DNA of 64,000 nt, from the NCBI GenBank assembly GCA_951799405.1, contig OX637361.1, positions 8,393,156-8,457,155 of the forward strand, read 5' to 3'. Both the position numbers and the translations under genes were made by a program. Positions 42,905 to 54,010 of the stretch are shown piece after piece. Numbering within the stretch: the first letter of the stretch is position 1; each line of letters begins with the position of its first letter. The stretch comes from Agapetus fuscipes (taxonomy: Eukaryota; Arthropoda; Insecta; Trichoptera; Glossosomatidae). The notes below the pieces were generated by a model, which saw only the letters and a list, made by a program, of their open reading frames with translations, did no database searches and had not been told where the DNA came from.

Positions 42905-43135
42905 CTGACTTCAAATTCAGTGGTTGGTATAAGGCTGGCCTCTAAAAAAATGTAACTAAGCTACACATATAGTATAACTTCTTGCCTGCGTTATCCCCGA
43001 AGGGATCGCATGTGGTGATTGGGGACTTTTTTTATTTTCATACCTGTAAAAATAATTAAAGTCTATTCGCCAAATGCGACCCTTTCAGGGATAACGTAGG
43101 CAAGAAGTTACATTTGTGTGTAGCTTTGTTGCGAT
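42905..43135. mobile_element. SINE-2B fragments in inverted order
   Basis: A plus piece (CAGTGGTTGGTATAAGGC), then a minus 3' end (42950-43040) and a plus 3' end (43041-43135). The last two make an ~80-base inverted repeat. Confidence 0.65.
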
Positions 43136-43956
43136 TTTTGTTTAGTTCGGGTTGTGTCTGAGAAATCTTTTATGGCTTTTTTTCAGATTGGCGTAAAAAC
43201 ATTCACTCCAAAGAATCAAATGATAATTCTTATCTACGCCAAAAATTGAATCGTTACAGTGACAAAAATTTGCTAACTTATTTGAAAAAAAAGTTATTAA
43301 AGTGTGTTAGTTTATGGATTTTATTTTATGCTTTCACTATCAACGAGTTTGCGATAAAAGTTGCTTGATATTTTAGCAAAATGAATACTTTCAGCGTAAT
43401 ATTAACCAATCAAAACTGTCTTTCTTCATATAAACATCATTGTGAATCGTCCAACTGTTCAAGTTAAAATCTTTAAGATGATGGTGAGCCTACTCGTGGA
43501 TCTCAACAGATGCTTATTGTTACATAATTACTACATTGTGTGTCAATGACGTTTTTTCTTTTCATTCACAATGATTACTAGATGATATTATTCATTTGTT
43601 ACTAAAACTTCTAAGTTTCTTGTTAAGAAACGATAAGTTATAACTGTTGCGTCCAAATAAAAAAAGAAATTGTGAAATGTATAAATGTGAGAGTGAATAT
43701 TTTATTTAAATAAGTTGTGATTTATAACAGATTTAGAATTTAGAAATGAACAAACTTATTCCTAAATATTGTAATTTAATCTTTTCTCTATTACTTAATT
43801 TAAAAAATATATATATTTGCATTCGAAGATGTTGCATGCCTTCAATACGTAATATTTTGTAAGAAAAATGTTTAAATTAAAAAGCTCTCCTAAGACTAAT
43901 AAAAAATACAACAACAAAAAGCATGATGTTTTCGTGTGTCAATTTTAGGAAAGCGT
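43136..43956. other. AT-rich, nothing recognised
   Basis: No family or frame recognised. Confidence 0.45.
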
Positions 43957-44027
43957 TGCTTGACTTATAGGTTATTATGAGGCTGACCAGCCATACTGTA
44001 AAAAATAGTTCAGTTCACCAATATCAC

Positions 44028-44111
44028 GCCATATGGCGGCCTTGAGATGGTTCGGGACCATTAAATGGCGCCACAGGAAAGAAATCCTCCATCATCATCA
44101 TCATCATCATC
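44028..44111 (+). pseudogene. LINE 3' tail with CAT repeats
   Basis: TTGAGATGGTTCGGG, AATGGCGCCACAGGAAAG and then eight CAT units. It resembles the CR1/L2-like 3' signature (GGCGCTATAAAGAAATCAT at 45712, reverse). It is inserted inside ATCACCCCTG of a SINE-1. Confidence 0.5.
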
Positions 44112-44162
44112 ACCCCTGTTTCAGGGAATTCAAGAAAGTCGCAGGGCGTATGTCCATTTCTA

Positions 44163-44406
44163 TAATGTATAATCTAAGTTGCAAGGATATATTCATTTAA
44201 AGCTCTCAAATGTATGCCCACAAACAAACACGTGTAGTTCGCGCTTACAAATGCTGAATGGCACTTACAAATAAAATCCAAACCTCCAATGAACATAATC
44301 CCTACAACTTTTGCCGACCTTCCCTGACACAGGGGTGACATTGGAAAAGTGAACCAATTTTTTACACTATGGGTGGTCAGCCTCATACCAACCTATAAGT
44401 CAAGGG
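44163..44406 (-). mobile_element. SINE-1 copy nested in SINE-1
   Basis: ATGTATAATCTAAGTTGCAA to CCAACCTATAAGTCAAGG, complete. The host element continues on both sides. Confidence 0.85.
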
Positions 44407-44541
44407 TTTGAGGTTTGGATTTTAATTTTTAAGTACACATGCAGCATTTGTAAACGTGAACTTACGTGTGTCTGTTTGTGGGCATGAATTTAGGTAATAT
44501 GAATTTTAAATGTCAATATATTTTTGCAGCTTACGTAGATT

Positions 44542-44930
44542 TTGTTCATAGATTTTAGGGATAGATCTAGGCGAAAACGTAGTCCTAAAGTTCAATATGC
44601 ATGAAACCTGCGCCTAGTATGCAGCTTGTTACTAATTTATCTGTGGCTGTAAAACACATTTATTTTCACAGGTATGCTAGCTTTTAAATAACGTTAAGAA
44701 ATTTGTTAGCAATTATTATTATTGGTTAAATTTAATGTTTTAAGCTTCGTCATGTTAAAAAATTACGAAGAATCAATCAGTTATTTGACTTATTAGAATA
44801 TTATTCATGACAATCAATTTCTGCCACATATTTTTCCATTTAGTTGCTACTTAGTATTTTAACAAACATTTATCTTTAATTTTTTTATCTATTGACAACC
44901 AGCAACATTTTTATAAATTTATTTATTGTA
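44542..44930. other. AT-rich, nothing recognised
   Basis: No family or frame recognised. Confidence 0.45.
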
Positions 44931-45060
44931 AAAAATACCACAGTTTTAATTCACTTAATTTTATTTTTATTTTTTGGCTGAACATTTTCGCCTCAAAAAG
45001 TCATCCTCAGGAGAGTGACTTTGCAACAAAAACAAAAATCAGTGTCAAACAAAAATTCTT
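44931..45060 (-). mobile_element. Penelope-like terminal fragment
   Basis: Shares GTTTTAATTCACTT and ATTTTCGCCT with the 22434 palindrome. The minus-sense motif CTGAGGATGAC...GGCGAAAATG is at 44984-45011. Confidence 0.5.
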
Positions 45061-45112
45061 AGACACATTTTACAATTAAAATATATTCAATTTATCATTA
45101 AAAAAAAAAAAA

Positions 45113-45404
45113 TTAGGCTGATTTATTTGATGAGCGCGGTTTTGTGTTTATCACACCTCAAGAGCCTTCTGCGAGCTTGGTCGCCGCTGTAGAAAGCGCC
45201 AATTCTCAACTAAGACCCAGTTGCTGTAAGGCTGGATGGACCTTTTTGATGGCTGGTCTTTGGTAAAGATTTATGAATTTTTCAACCCAGGAAAGAGCAA
45301 ATTTAAAAATATAAATGGTACTTTTTTGTGCTCCACCGGGATTGGAACCCACAACCTTCCATTTACGAGTCCGGAATGTTACCACTGGACTACGGACCAG
45401 TCAT
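45113..45404 (-). mobile_element. SINE-2A monomer, full length
   Basis: The complement starts at a CTGGTCCGTAGTCCAGTGG head near 45404 with a GGTTCCAATCCCGG B box. It runs to CATCAAATAAATCAGCC. Confidence 0.85.
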
Positions 45405-45711
45405 TGTAAAGCATATTCACTTAAAATTAAAACAATAAAATAATTTTTATTTCTATTTTTTTTTATCAACCTTTTTTTTGTTATTTTAAATTTTGTTATT
45501 TGATTGTAAATCTTGTTAGTTTTTTACCACATTATTTGTGGGGAATATCCAACATTACATATTCTTATTAAACATATTTCCATGGTTTTTTTTACATGAA
45601 ATATAATGAACATATGACCATAGAATGACGTTGCTATATTTTTTATCCGACCAACTTAACTTGGCACAAAAAACATGACCAGCAGAGAGGCAGCTGACTT
45701 CAATCTGTTTT
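45405..45711. other. AT-rich, nothing recognised
   Basis: No family or frame recognised. Confidence 0.4.
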
Positions 45712-46059
45712 GATGATGATGATGATGATGATTTCTTTATAGCGCCGTTTCGTGATGTAGTCACTCCAAGGGCGCTGGTGCAAACGATGCCAGAAACTTG
45801 CTTGTCTTCAGTGCATTCCGGAACATTCCATGGTCCTCTAGCTCTCTCACATGATGTGGCAGGTGGTTCCAGGCCAAAGGGCCAGCAACTGCATATGCAC
45901 GCTCTCCAAACATTGTGTAAACTCTTCTTATATGTAGGTTCTTCAATCCTTGATTTTGCTCCAGTCTCAGCCGAGCGCAGTGTTAGGCTTTTTTTGCCGA
46001 GGGTGACTGGTTTGATTAAATCAGCGAGATATTTGGGTGTTTTTTTAATGCTGTGCTAA
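45712..46059 (-). pseudogene. CR1/L2-like LINE RT C-terminal remnant with 3' tail
   Basis: The minus strand has FGERAYAVAGPLAWNHLPHH and ends FAPAPLE-stop at 45761. Then come 30-odd untranslated bases (CGAAACGGCGCTATAAAG) and an ATC-repeat tail at 45713-45731. Frame-broken upstream. It defines the 3' end shared with 17345 and 23636. Confidence 0.8.
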
Positions 46060-46140
46060 GGTTAGTTTTCGGGTTAGGAAATTCTGCAACATCAACATAG
46101 ATTTAGAACGTTATAATATATTGTTACGAAATATGGTCAA

Positions 46141-46571
46141 CCGATGTCACAAACCAAACGACTCCAGCCCCTTCAAAATGCTGCAGCCAGGCTGATATAC
46201 GGCGGCTCCAAGTACTGCCATATAACTCCTCTGCTTGAGAACTTGCACTGGCTTCGCATCTCGGAAAGAATAGACTACAAGCTTTGCTTTGTTTGATGGT
46301 CTTTAAGACTCTTCATGGGCTGGCTCCTGACTATCTGGTGGAACTCACGAGGAGAACCTGTTTAAATGAAAGGGGAGTTACTCTGAGGCCAGCTGGGTCA
46401 TGTGTCAGTCTGTTGGAGCTGCCAAAAAGACAGTCATGCACAGTCTTCGGGAACCGCTCTTTCCGTGTTACCGAGCCAGCGGCATGGAATGCTCTCCCAG
46501 AGAGGCTGAGAGTCCAGAAAGATGAGACAGCCTTCAGGAAGATGTTCAAAGCATTCTTGTTTTACCGCTAG
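46141..46571 (+). pseudogene. CR1/L2-like LINE RT C-terminal fragment
   Basis: LQNAAARLIYGG, HITPLLENLHWLRISERIDY, then after a frameshift near 46284 VFKTLHGLAPDYLVEL, FGNRSFRVTEPAAWNALPER and FRKMFKAFLFYR-stop. This is the conserved C-terminal third of CR1/L2-like reverse transcriptases. A single shift separates two good frames, so it is the youngest LINE piece here. Confidence 0.88.
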
Positions 46572-46619
46572 AGCCCACATGCGCCTTTGTAGGAATGTAA
46601 ATCACAAAAAGGCGCATAT

Positions 46620-46880
46620 AAATCTAGTTAATTATTATTATTACTATGGATTCTCTAAGAATATTCTCGAATACGCGAGAACCAACGGTGTGAGCCGTAT
46701 AAATGGAGGGGACGATTGTGTGAGTCAGAGAGTCCCTTTCAACATTGTGCCGCGAAGTCCTTATGAGCTAGAGCGAGGAGAGTGAACAAAACTGTGTAAC
46801 CAATAATGCACAAAATAAATCTTGTTTAATATATAGATCGCAGTTTAATTAAAACAGCCCCAGTAAAATCATAACAATAT
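46620..46880 (+). repeat. LTR 3' part, gypsy-like
   Basis: CGTATAAATGGAGG (TATA), GTGAACAAAACTGTGTAACC, AATAAATCTTG, TTTAATTAAAACAGC and AAAATCATAACAAT. Shares its end with 57320-57416. Confidence 0.6.
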
Positions 46881-46894
46881 GAACCTGAAAGGTT

Positions 46895-46930
46895 GTTGTA
46901 TCTTTGCAACTTAGAATAAAGATTATAGTG
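46895..46930 (+). mobile_element. SINE-1 3'-end stub
   Basis: GTATCTTTGCAACTTAGAAT then AAAGATTATAG. Confidence 0.6.
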
Positions 46931-46938
46931 GTGCTCTA

Positions 46939-47150
46939 TTCTAATCTAAGTTGCAAAGGTATATTACATTTAAGATTTATATAAAACGTATTCCGAAAAG
47001 CAGACACGTTTAAGTTCGCGCTTAAACATGCCGCATGTGGACCATATAAAACTAAAATCTCAAATGAATATATACACTGCAGCTCTTGCCGACCTTCCTT
47101 GAAACAGGGGTGACATTGGCAAAGTGAACCATTTTTATTATATCAAGGAA
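46939..47150 (-). mobile_element. SINE-1 copy, internal 5' deletion
   Basis: TTCTAATCTAAGTTGCAAAG to GAACCATTTTTATTATATCA AGG. The segment between GGTTCAC and the 5' end is lost. Confidence 0.8.
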
Positions 47151-47262
47151 TATAATTGGGGAGTTTTATTTTCACTAATTAAGTATTTATGTCACAAAAT
47201 TATAGGTAAAATATATCTTTGTGTGTTTACAAAAAATATATGCCTTCTTATATGTATAATCT

Positions 47263-47324
47263 TCTTCCTCAGCCTTTGTCAATGTACTCCTGGACGTAGG
47301 CCTCATCCAATCTTCTCTACGCTT
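47263..47324 (-). pseudogene. LINE lineage X 3' tip
   Basis: The minus strand reads RRLDEAYVQEY then a stop and a GAAGAAGA-type end, as at 17760-17805. Confidence 0.55.
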
Positions 47325-47453
47325 TCCGGTAATATTTGTGTAAAGATCTGTCAATCCAAGATGGCCGCAAGTGAACAGCTGATTAGTCTTCATACAAATA
47401 TTACCGATGTTCGGTAGGTAAGAATTACCGTGGTGATGAGACTTCCAGCCCAG
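47325..47453. mobile_element. MITE-2b, second copy
   Basis: CCGGTAATATTTGTGTAAAG to GTGGTGATGAGACTTCCAGC with the central AAGATGGCCGCAAGTGAACA; the left TIR is shortened. Confidence 0.7.
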
Positions 47454-47487
47454 TAATACTTCAGGCAGGTCATGCGATGTGACTCTG

Positions 47488-47566
47488 ATGCTACACGTGT
47501 TTGTTTGTGGGCATTTGATATGAGTTTTGAATTTTATATATCTTTGCAACTTAGATTATAGATATC
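47488..47566 (+). mobile_element. SINE-1 3' stub
   Basis: ACACGTGTTTGTTTGTGGGC to GCAACTTAGATTATAGAT. Confidence 0.65.
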
Positions 47567-48221
47567 ATTAAGTATATTTATATATTTTATTGCATCAAAA
47601 AAATGTGATTTTCACTAGATTTCAATTAGGTAAGCAAGTAAAATGGGCTAAAGATCTTTGATAAAAAAAATCGCGTACACAGATGTGATAACAATGATTG
47701 ATTGTGATTATTTTTGCACTGAATTAAAAATAGAGATAAAAATAGCATTAACAAACCGCTGATATAACTTATTTATTGAAAAAATGGTTCTGAATTAAAA
47801 ATATATATTTTTGTTACACTTTGTGAAAAACTACATATCTATTACAATTGTGGAAGGATGACTTCAAAACGTTATTAAATTGTCATAGTTTTTACAATAG
47901 CCAGATTAAAAATAAAACATTAAAATTACCAAATAAAATGCAGCACAAATCCGGAAGGAGGTATAAATGAAACGTATTTTTTAAAACATCCGCATAAAAA
48001 AATAAACAATGCACTTTTATTTTCACGCGTCAATAAAACGTCGATAATTTCTGTAAACAATCGTCAGCGAAATTTTAGCACTTCCCGTATTTAAATATAT
48101 TTTTTTACTACATCAAATTCGCATGCAGAGTATTAAATTTGTATGTAAAAATAATGTTTTGAATTTGTATGCAGAATGCAAGATGTGTATGATTTGAAAT
48201 TCGAATTTGGAATGCAAAATT
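47567..48221. other. AT-rich, nothing recognised
   Basis: No frame or family recognised. Confidence 0.45.
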
Positions 48222-48560
48222 CGATATTTGAATGTCACGCGGCAAAAAGTTTTTTGTCGTTGGTACGCATGCGCGGTGGGAGCGCGCAGTCGCCGCAGCA
48301 GATCGAAACCGACTGAGCGTCGTTTTTAGTATGGGCCTACACGGGCCCCTCGTGCTTCGGTCACATTTTTCTTCTGGACCTTTTGGCCACTTATCAACGC
48401 CGAGAATAGACGCGACAACGATGATAACCGAGAGTATTTGTTGAGGTTTTTATTGTTGTATATTGGTTGAAACACGCGACGCCGAAAAATGAAAAGCGAC
48501 GTTTTGACAGGACGCCCGGTGAGGGGATGACGTCTGCGCAGAAAGGATGCGCAGTGTTAC
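48222..48560. promoter_or_regulatory. CpG-rich island, possible promoter or first exon
   Basis: A sharp rise in G+C and CpG within AT-rich DNA, with GCATGCGCGGTGGGAGCGCG, CTGCGCAG and GATGCGCAG motifs like those in insect broad promoters. An ATG-initiated 70-codon frame (48232-48444, +) has no domain. Direction unknown. Confidence 0.3.
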
Positions 48561-48989
48561 ATGATATTATTATAGGGTTCGTTGTATTTCAATTATTTTT
48601 TTGTTCATTTAAGATAAATGTTATTTGAACTCAATATTTAAATTAGAAAAAAAATAGTTTTAAAAGTATTATTGGAAATAATTATTCTTCTACGCCAAAG
48701 TGAACTACAATATGTTTAGTTATAATATTAAATATAATACAAATAACTTTTCCTCAAACAGGTTGCCATATATAAAATATGATTAACTGTAATATTAAAA
48801 ATTTGAATAATTCATGTTTTATCTATTAAGTACATAAGATGGTTTATTGGGATTATTGACTTTTTGCATTAATTATTTGATTTATAAAAAATAACAGACA
48901 GTTATTTTTCAAGATAATACCTCGCTTAATAGCGATAAATATTTTATATGTTTAAGCTATGTCATTTATAAGTTAAAATACTGTTTCTA
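48561..48989. other. AT-rich, nothing recognised
   Basis: No frame or family recognised. Confidence 0.45.
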
Positions 48990-49198
48990 AAATCTAATCT
49001 CAATCTAAGTTGTAAAGATATACTTATATCATTTGAGATTCATATTCAATGCATTCCCACAATCAGACACGTATAACTTCGCGCGGACACATGCCGCATG
49101 TGGACCTACCATATAAACACCCAATCTCAAATGAACATAAGCCCTACAACTCTTGCCGACCTTCCCTGAAACAGGGGTGACATTGGCAATAAGTGAAT
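48990..49198 (-). mobile_element. SINE-1 copy, 5' end missing
   Basis: AATCTAATCTCAATCTAAGT to GACATTGGCAATAAGTGAAT. Confidence 0.82.
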
Positions 49199-50744
49199 AT
49201 TGTAAGTATATAAAATAAAAGCGTAGTCCGAAATACACCTAAGTACTTTGTATTAAAAAGGAGCAATAAAAAAATATGTATTTTCTGAAATGTGTGTTAA
49301 GTACTTCTACAAAATCTAATTAAGAAGACAAACTCTTCATAAATAAAGGCAAATATTTTTTTTTAACGAAAAAGGAAGAAAATACTGATTTTTGTTTTAA
49401 AATATAATTTTAAAAATGATTCGGTACTTTGTATTGAATTTGTCAAATGCTTTATTTCTTATGTACCAAAATCACAAAAAATTAGACTTTCTTTTTGGCC
49501 TTTGGCCAGTAAGAAGTTAGAGGAAAAATTATTATTTGTGTGAAATAATGTGATCATATGATAAAAATATTCAAACGGTAGTTATTAAAATAATTGATTT
49601 ATCTGAAAAATTAATGGATATCCGTTTTTTCTGATAATTAATACTAGTCGTATGTAATTTTTTCAAAGCCACTTTAATAAAAGCTAAAACTGTAGTACAA
49701 AAAAAAAGTTGAATACAGATATAATCAGTTTGTAAAAACATCATTAAAGAAACTGTATAAAAAACCTGATGGATTTTTTCAGGTATATTATTAAATTTCC
49801 TACATATTTTCAGAAAAAGTAAATATTATTTACTGTCTACAGATAAGTAAGTAAATGCCACTGATTTTTTTAACAAAAAAACTAGCGTATTTAAGATGGA
49901 AAAAAGAAAAAACACAAACTATTTAAATAATCACTTTAATGGAGATCACAAGGTTGAAGGTACAAAAAATATAGATTTTATTGTACATTAAGGCTTTCAC
50001 GGCCGGCACTTGACACAATCTTAAATTTTTTTCGGGTTGTGTAGCCGTGTTCTATACGGAAGTTTGTTTCACTTTTTCCGGACGTTTTCATAGATTTTAT
50101 TGTTAAAAATACAAGTGTCATAACAACTTGATCAGAAACCTATTTATATTTAAAATTTAACGTATTTAAGGAACAATTAGACTATGGACTTGGTAATTTT
50201 GAAATAACTCAAGTTTTTCATTGTGCATAAATTTACAATTCACCTTACAGGGATCGTTATATTATATCAGAGCCACAAGTTTAAACTTTACCATGGAGTT
50301 TAACAAAAAATGTGAGAAAACTAATACACGCAATAGAGAAGCTTTTTAAGTTATCAACCATTTTTAGCATAACAGTGAGTTGGAGTAAAACTTTTATACT
50401 TAGGTTAGAGGTCTGTAATGTTAAGAGTTATTTTAATTTAAAAATTCAAGGCACGCCAGGTTCTCAAACGATCACCAACAGCCGCAGAATTTATTAAACT
50501 ACAGAATAAAACATACTAATAGATGCGAATACAACTATCTAGTTAAAAATGATGTAATAATGAAATTATTTAATTAGGAAGATTATTCACGTCCACCTGT
50601 GTTTTATTATACGTTGAAATATCAGCTTCACACTTTATAATATGTAGTCGAAGACAAGCAAATACACATGCATACAATACACAGAAAGTTTACATAATAT
50701 AAATGTAACCTAGTACATTAATGACTTTGAATCTTCATTAATTG
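49199..50744. other. AT-rich; one transposon-like scrap
   Basis: GGCTTTCACGGCCGGC at 49992 and TTTCCGGACGTTTTC near 50078 recall ends of repeated elements in insects. Nothing else is recognised. Confidence 0.3.
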
Positions 50745-50945
50745 TTCTTCTTCTTCCTCAGCTTGGCTCAGTCCACTCCTGGCCGTAGGTCTCCTCCAAT
50801 CTTCTCCATGTTTGTCTATAGGCTGCTGTGTTCAGCCATCCTCTGCCTGCAGTTCCCTTGATGTCGTCCAGCTACCCCTGTTGAGGTCTCCGCACTCCCC
50901 GATTGAACATCCTGGGCCGCCACTGGACGATCCTTTTCGGCCATC
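50745..50945 (-). pseudogene. LINE lineage X RT C-terminal remnant
   Basis: The minus strand shows WRPRMFNRGV, LDDIKGTAGRGWLNTAAYRQ and RRLEETYGQEWTEPS-stop with one in-frame stop between. It matches 17640-17805. Confidence 0.75.
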
Positions 50946-51103
50946 TGCATTTACTTACCTGTATTATAAAAGTCATTGTATTTCTAAGTATTTAACTTTT
51001 TTCCTTTAACCAGAATTTGGGTGGTTAAAAATACACTCATATTTATTTGAGTCGTAGAGAGCCTAGGATTTTAGGAGCCTAGGAGGATTTTTTGAAATAT
51101 GAC

Positions 51104-51362
51104 ATTCCTTGACTGATAGGTTGGTATGCGGCTGACCACCCATACTGTAAAAAATGGTTCACTTTGCCAATGTCACCCCTGCTTCAGGGAAGGTCGGCAA
51201 GAGATGCAGGGCTTATGTTCATTTGAGATTGGGTTTTTTATGTTGTAGGTCCACATGCGGCATGTGTAAGCGCGAAATTATGCGTGTCTGCTTGTGGGAA
51301 TGCATTTAATATGAATCTCAAATGATACATATCTTTGCAGCTATGATTTAGATTTAGATTTC
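51104..51362 (+). mobile_element. SINE-1 copy, full length
   Basis: ATTCCTTGACTGATAGGTTG to GCTATGATTTAGATTTAGATT. Confidence 0.87.
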
Positions 51363-51737
51363 GATACATAAAACATTGAAACAGGTAGGTACTCAGGCAG
51401 GGCCGGCGCTAGGGTTGGGCGCGGTCGGGCGACCGCCCAGGGCGCCAGGTGTGAAGGGGCGCCGCAGGCGCCCCTTTATATTTTTTAGTAATTTTGAAAT
51501 TTTTGTGGCATTAAAACTCGAAAATATTTATTTTTCGTAAATAGTAAAAATTGAACCTGTAAAATAATTGTTTGATTCTTAGAAAGAGAAATGAAAACAA
51601 TTATAATTTTTTTTTAATTTTGTTATTGCTAGGTATATTTCTTTTTACTTTTTACTTTACAAAGGTACATATTTATTTCGCGACCTTGTTTTTTATTTCG
51701 TTAAATGTTGTAATTATGAATGACTGAAATTATTTTA

Positions 51738-51955
51738 AGGAAGATGATTTCAGAAATGGACTATCTAAGAAGTATGATTGGGAAAAAAACGAAGTGACAG
51801 GGTGAGGAATGATCTTGTAAGAGCAGAATGTGGTGTAAGAAAAAGTGTGAAATTGAAGATTAAAAGAAGTTTGCTAAGATGGTTCGGGCATATGGAGAGA
51901 ATGAGTGATGAAAGACTGACGAAGAAAGTATATTGGTCCAAATTTAATATGACAA
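51738..51955 (+). pseudogene. LINE lineage D RT C-terminal remnant
   Basis: KMISEMDYLRSMIG, then after a break RSDRVRNDLVRAECGVRKSV and RWFGHMERMSDERLTKKVYW, the well-known tail of insect endonuclease-RT proteins. Only the end survives, with a frameshift. Confidence 0.82.
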
Positions 51956-52069
51956 AAGTAATTAAAATAATATACCTACCAAGAATAGTAATCTTTTTGT
52001 CTTTGGTACATTTTGTTGGGTTGGTATTACATTTCTGACAGACGCTTCGGGCATGTAAAAAACCAACTT

Positions 52070-52118
52070 CCCACGTGTTTGTTTGTGGGCATGCATCTGA
52101 GAGCTTTAAATGAATATA
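52070..52118 (+). mobile_element. SINE-1 3' stub
   Basis: CACGTGTTTGTTTGTGGGCA to AGCTTTAAATGAATATAT. Confidence 0.6.
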
Positions 52119-52299
52119 TTATGGTAATTCATTTGAAAAGTTGTAAATAATTCAAGTTATAAAGGAAGTTAAAAAATACATTTTCGTCTCGACGGATAAG
52201 AGTCAAATAACAATGACATTATGTGCCATTGTTAGCTGAGGTTTATCCGCAGTAGCAAAATATCGGAAATTATTTTTCGAAGGATGTTCCAAATTTGCA

Positions 52300-52360
52300 T
52301 TTTCTGTTAAAATGGACTTTCACAAAGTTACTGCCGAAAATCTTCATAATTCACAGTTCC
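52300..52360 (+). mobile_element. Penelope-like coding-start scrap
   Basis: ATGGACTTTCACAAAG at 52312 followed by TTACTGCCGAAAATC parallels 40617 (ATGAACTTTCACGAAG, then TAACTGCC). No motif is seen upstream. Confidence 0.4.
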
Positions 52361-53169
52361 AGCTTATAAGTTGAATGTCTTCTTCAAATATGCGGACCTC
52401 ATTGTTATACTTGCAATATTGAATTCTGTTACATAAATATGTTGAAAAAAAATACTTGAAAAAAAGAATTCAAATTGATTTTGAGTGATCAGCCATATGG
52501 TAAAATATGGTAAAAACGCGATTGAGGTTGATATTGAGATTTAAAATTCAAGATTTAAGTTTGATTGGAGCCATCGTTACCACTTCAGCCAAATTCAAAT
52601 GAGTTATTTTGAAGGAATGTGAGAAATATTTATTCTGAAATGTATTTGCCTTCACCCTATGCACGCGCCTGCTATTTGAATATCACTAGTTCTAGAAATG
52701 GCCTTCACTTTCGCGAACAAAATATTTCGACAAACGAAAAATAAATTTTATCAACGTAATCATATAGAATAGTGATTAAAGTGAAATATTATTCTATATT
52801 CTATAACACATTTATTCTCTTTTGTTGGCACGTTTAGAAATTACCCATTTTGGCATTTACATGGATTTTTTTTCCAATTAGGTAACACACTGTTGACAGT
52901 TAAAAGGTTACCAATAGACTGAATTTGGATTTTTGTATGATGAGTGGGGTAGCGTATTTCTAATTCTCAAAGGATTGATTTCCTAGCCCATCCAGTTCTA
53001 TAAATCGATGTGCGGAACGATGTAAGTTTTTGGTTTGTATTTCGGGTATGCGAAATATACACTCGGCGTGATTGTCCTCTTACATATCATTACATTGTAC
53101 AAAATTAGACCTCAAGTTAAGCATGAAGACAGTTGATTTTTATATTTATGCAGCTGACTTTTGTATGGA

Positions 53170-54010
53170 AATCAGTTATTCATAATTTGTTTTTTTTTTA
53201 TAAATGTACACGTTTTTTAATTTTATATTCTTTCCATTTTCTTTTTTTTCAAATTTTACATTTTATTTTTGTTCTGTAATTCTAAGTTTTCAATTTTTTG
53301 TTGATAAATTATTTCTTAATATGTTTTTTTTCAGTTTTTGATTTCATGGTTTGTTCTATGCAATAGTTTTTAATTTTTAAATGTGTTTTTTTTTGTCTTT
53401 CCATTTTTTTTTCCATTTTTATGTTTTAATTTTGTTCTGTCATTCTAAGTTTTCAAATTTTTGTTGTTTAATTAGTTTTTAATATGTTTTTTTCAATTGT
53501 TGATTTCATGGTTTGTTTTATGTAATAGTTTTTAATTTTTATATGCGTTATTTTTTTCTGTCATTCTATGTTTTCAAATTTTTGTCGATTTCATGGTTTG
53601 TTCTATGCAATAGTTGTTAATTTTTATGTGTAATTTTTTATTGCCTTTTGAATTTTTATTTTCATTTTTGAATGCTTGTTTTAAATTATTAAATTCTTTC
53701 TATTTTAATTTTTTTTCATATTTTTTTTAAAGTTAATACTTTTTTGTCTAGACTTTTTTCCGTTTTCGTTTTGTTTTCTTTTTTAATTTTTCTTTGTTTA
53801 ATTTTAGATTTCATATTTTTTATTTAATTTTTTTTCTTCAATTTTTATGTTGTAAGACTATTTCTGTCTTTTCCATTATTTTTTTAATTTGTGCTTTCTA
53901 AATATTGAATTTCAAATTATTCTACATTCGTACATTTTTTTATAGTTTAATTTTTTGTACTCTTGTCAAATTTTCATTTTTGTCCATTTTTTATGAAATT
54001 TATTAAAAAA
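53170..54010. repeat. T-rich tract with degenerate tandem units
   Basis: TCTGTCATTCTAAGTTTTCA-like unit starts occur at 53272, 53435 and 53557. TTTCATGGTTTGTTCTATG recurs within each. Spacing shrinks (163, 121 bases), so units were lost or deleted. It lies inside TIR-9. Confidence 0.6.

Larger units (their letters stand above)
43957..44541 (+). mobile_element. SINE-1 copy interrupted twice
   Basis: Segments 43957-44027, 44112-44159 and 44407-44541 read as one SINE-1. The first gap holds a LINE tail with CAT repeats; the second holds a complete SINE-1 in the opposite orientation. Confidence 0.75.

Noticed and set aside
53170..54010. Centromeric or satellite array
   Set aside because: Only three decaying T-rich units inside a transposon shell.
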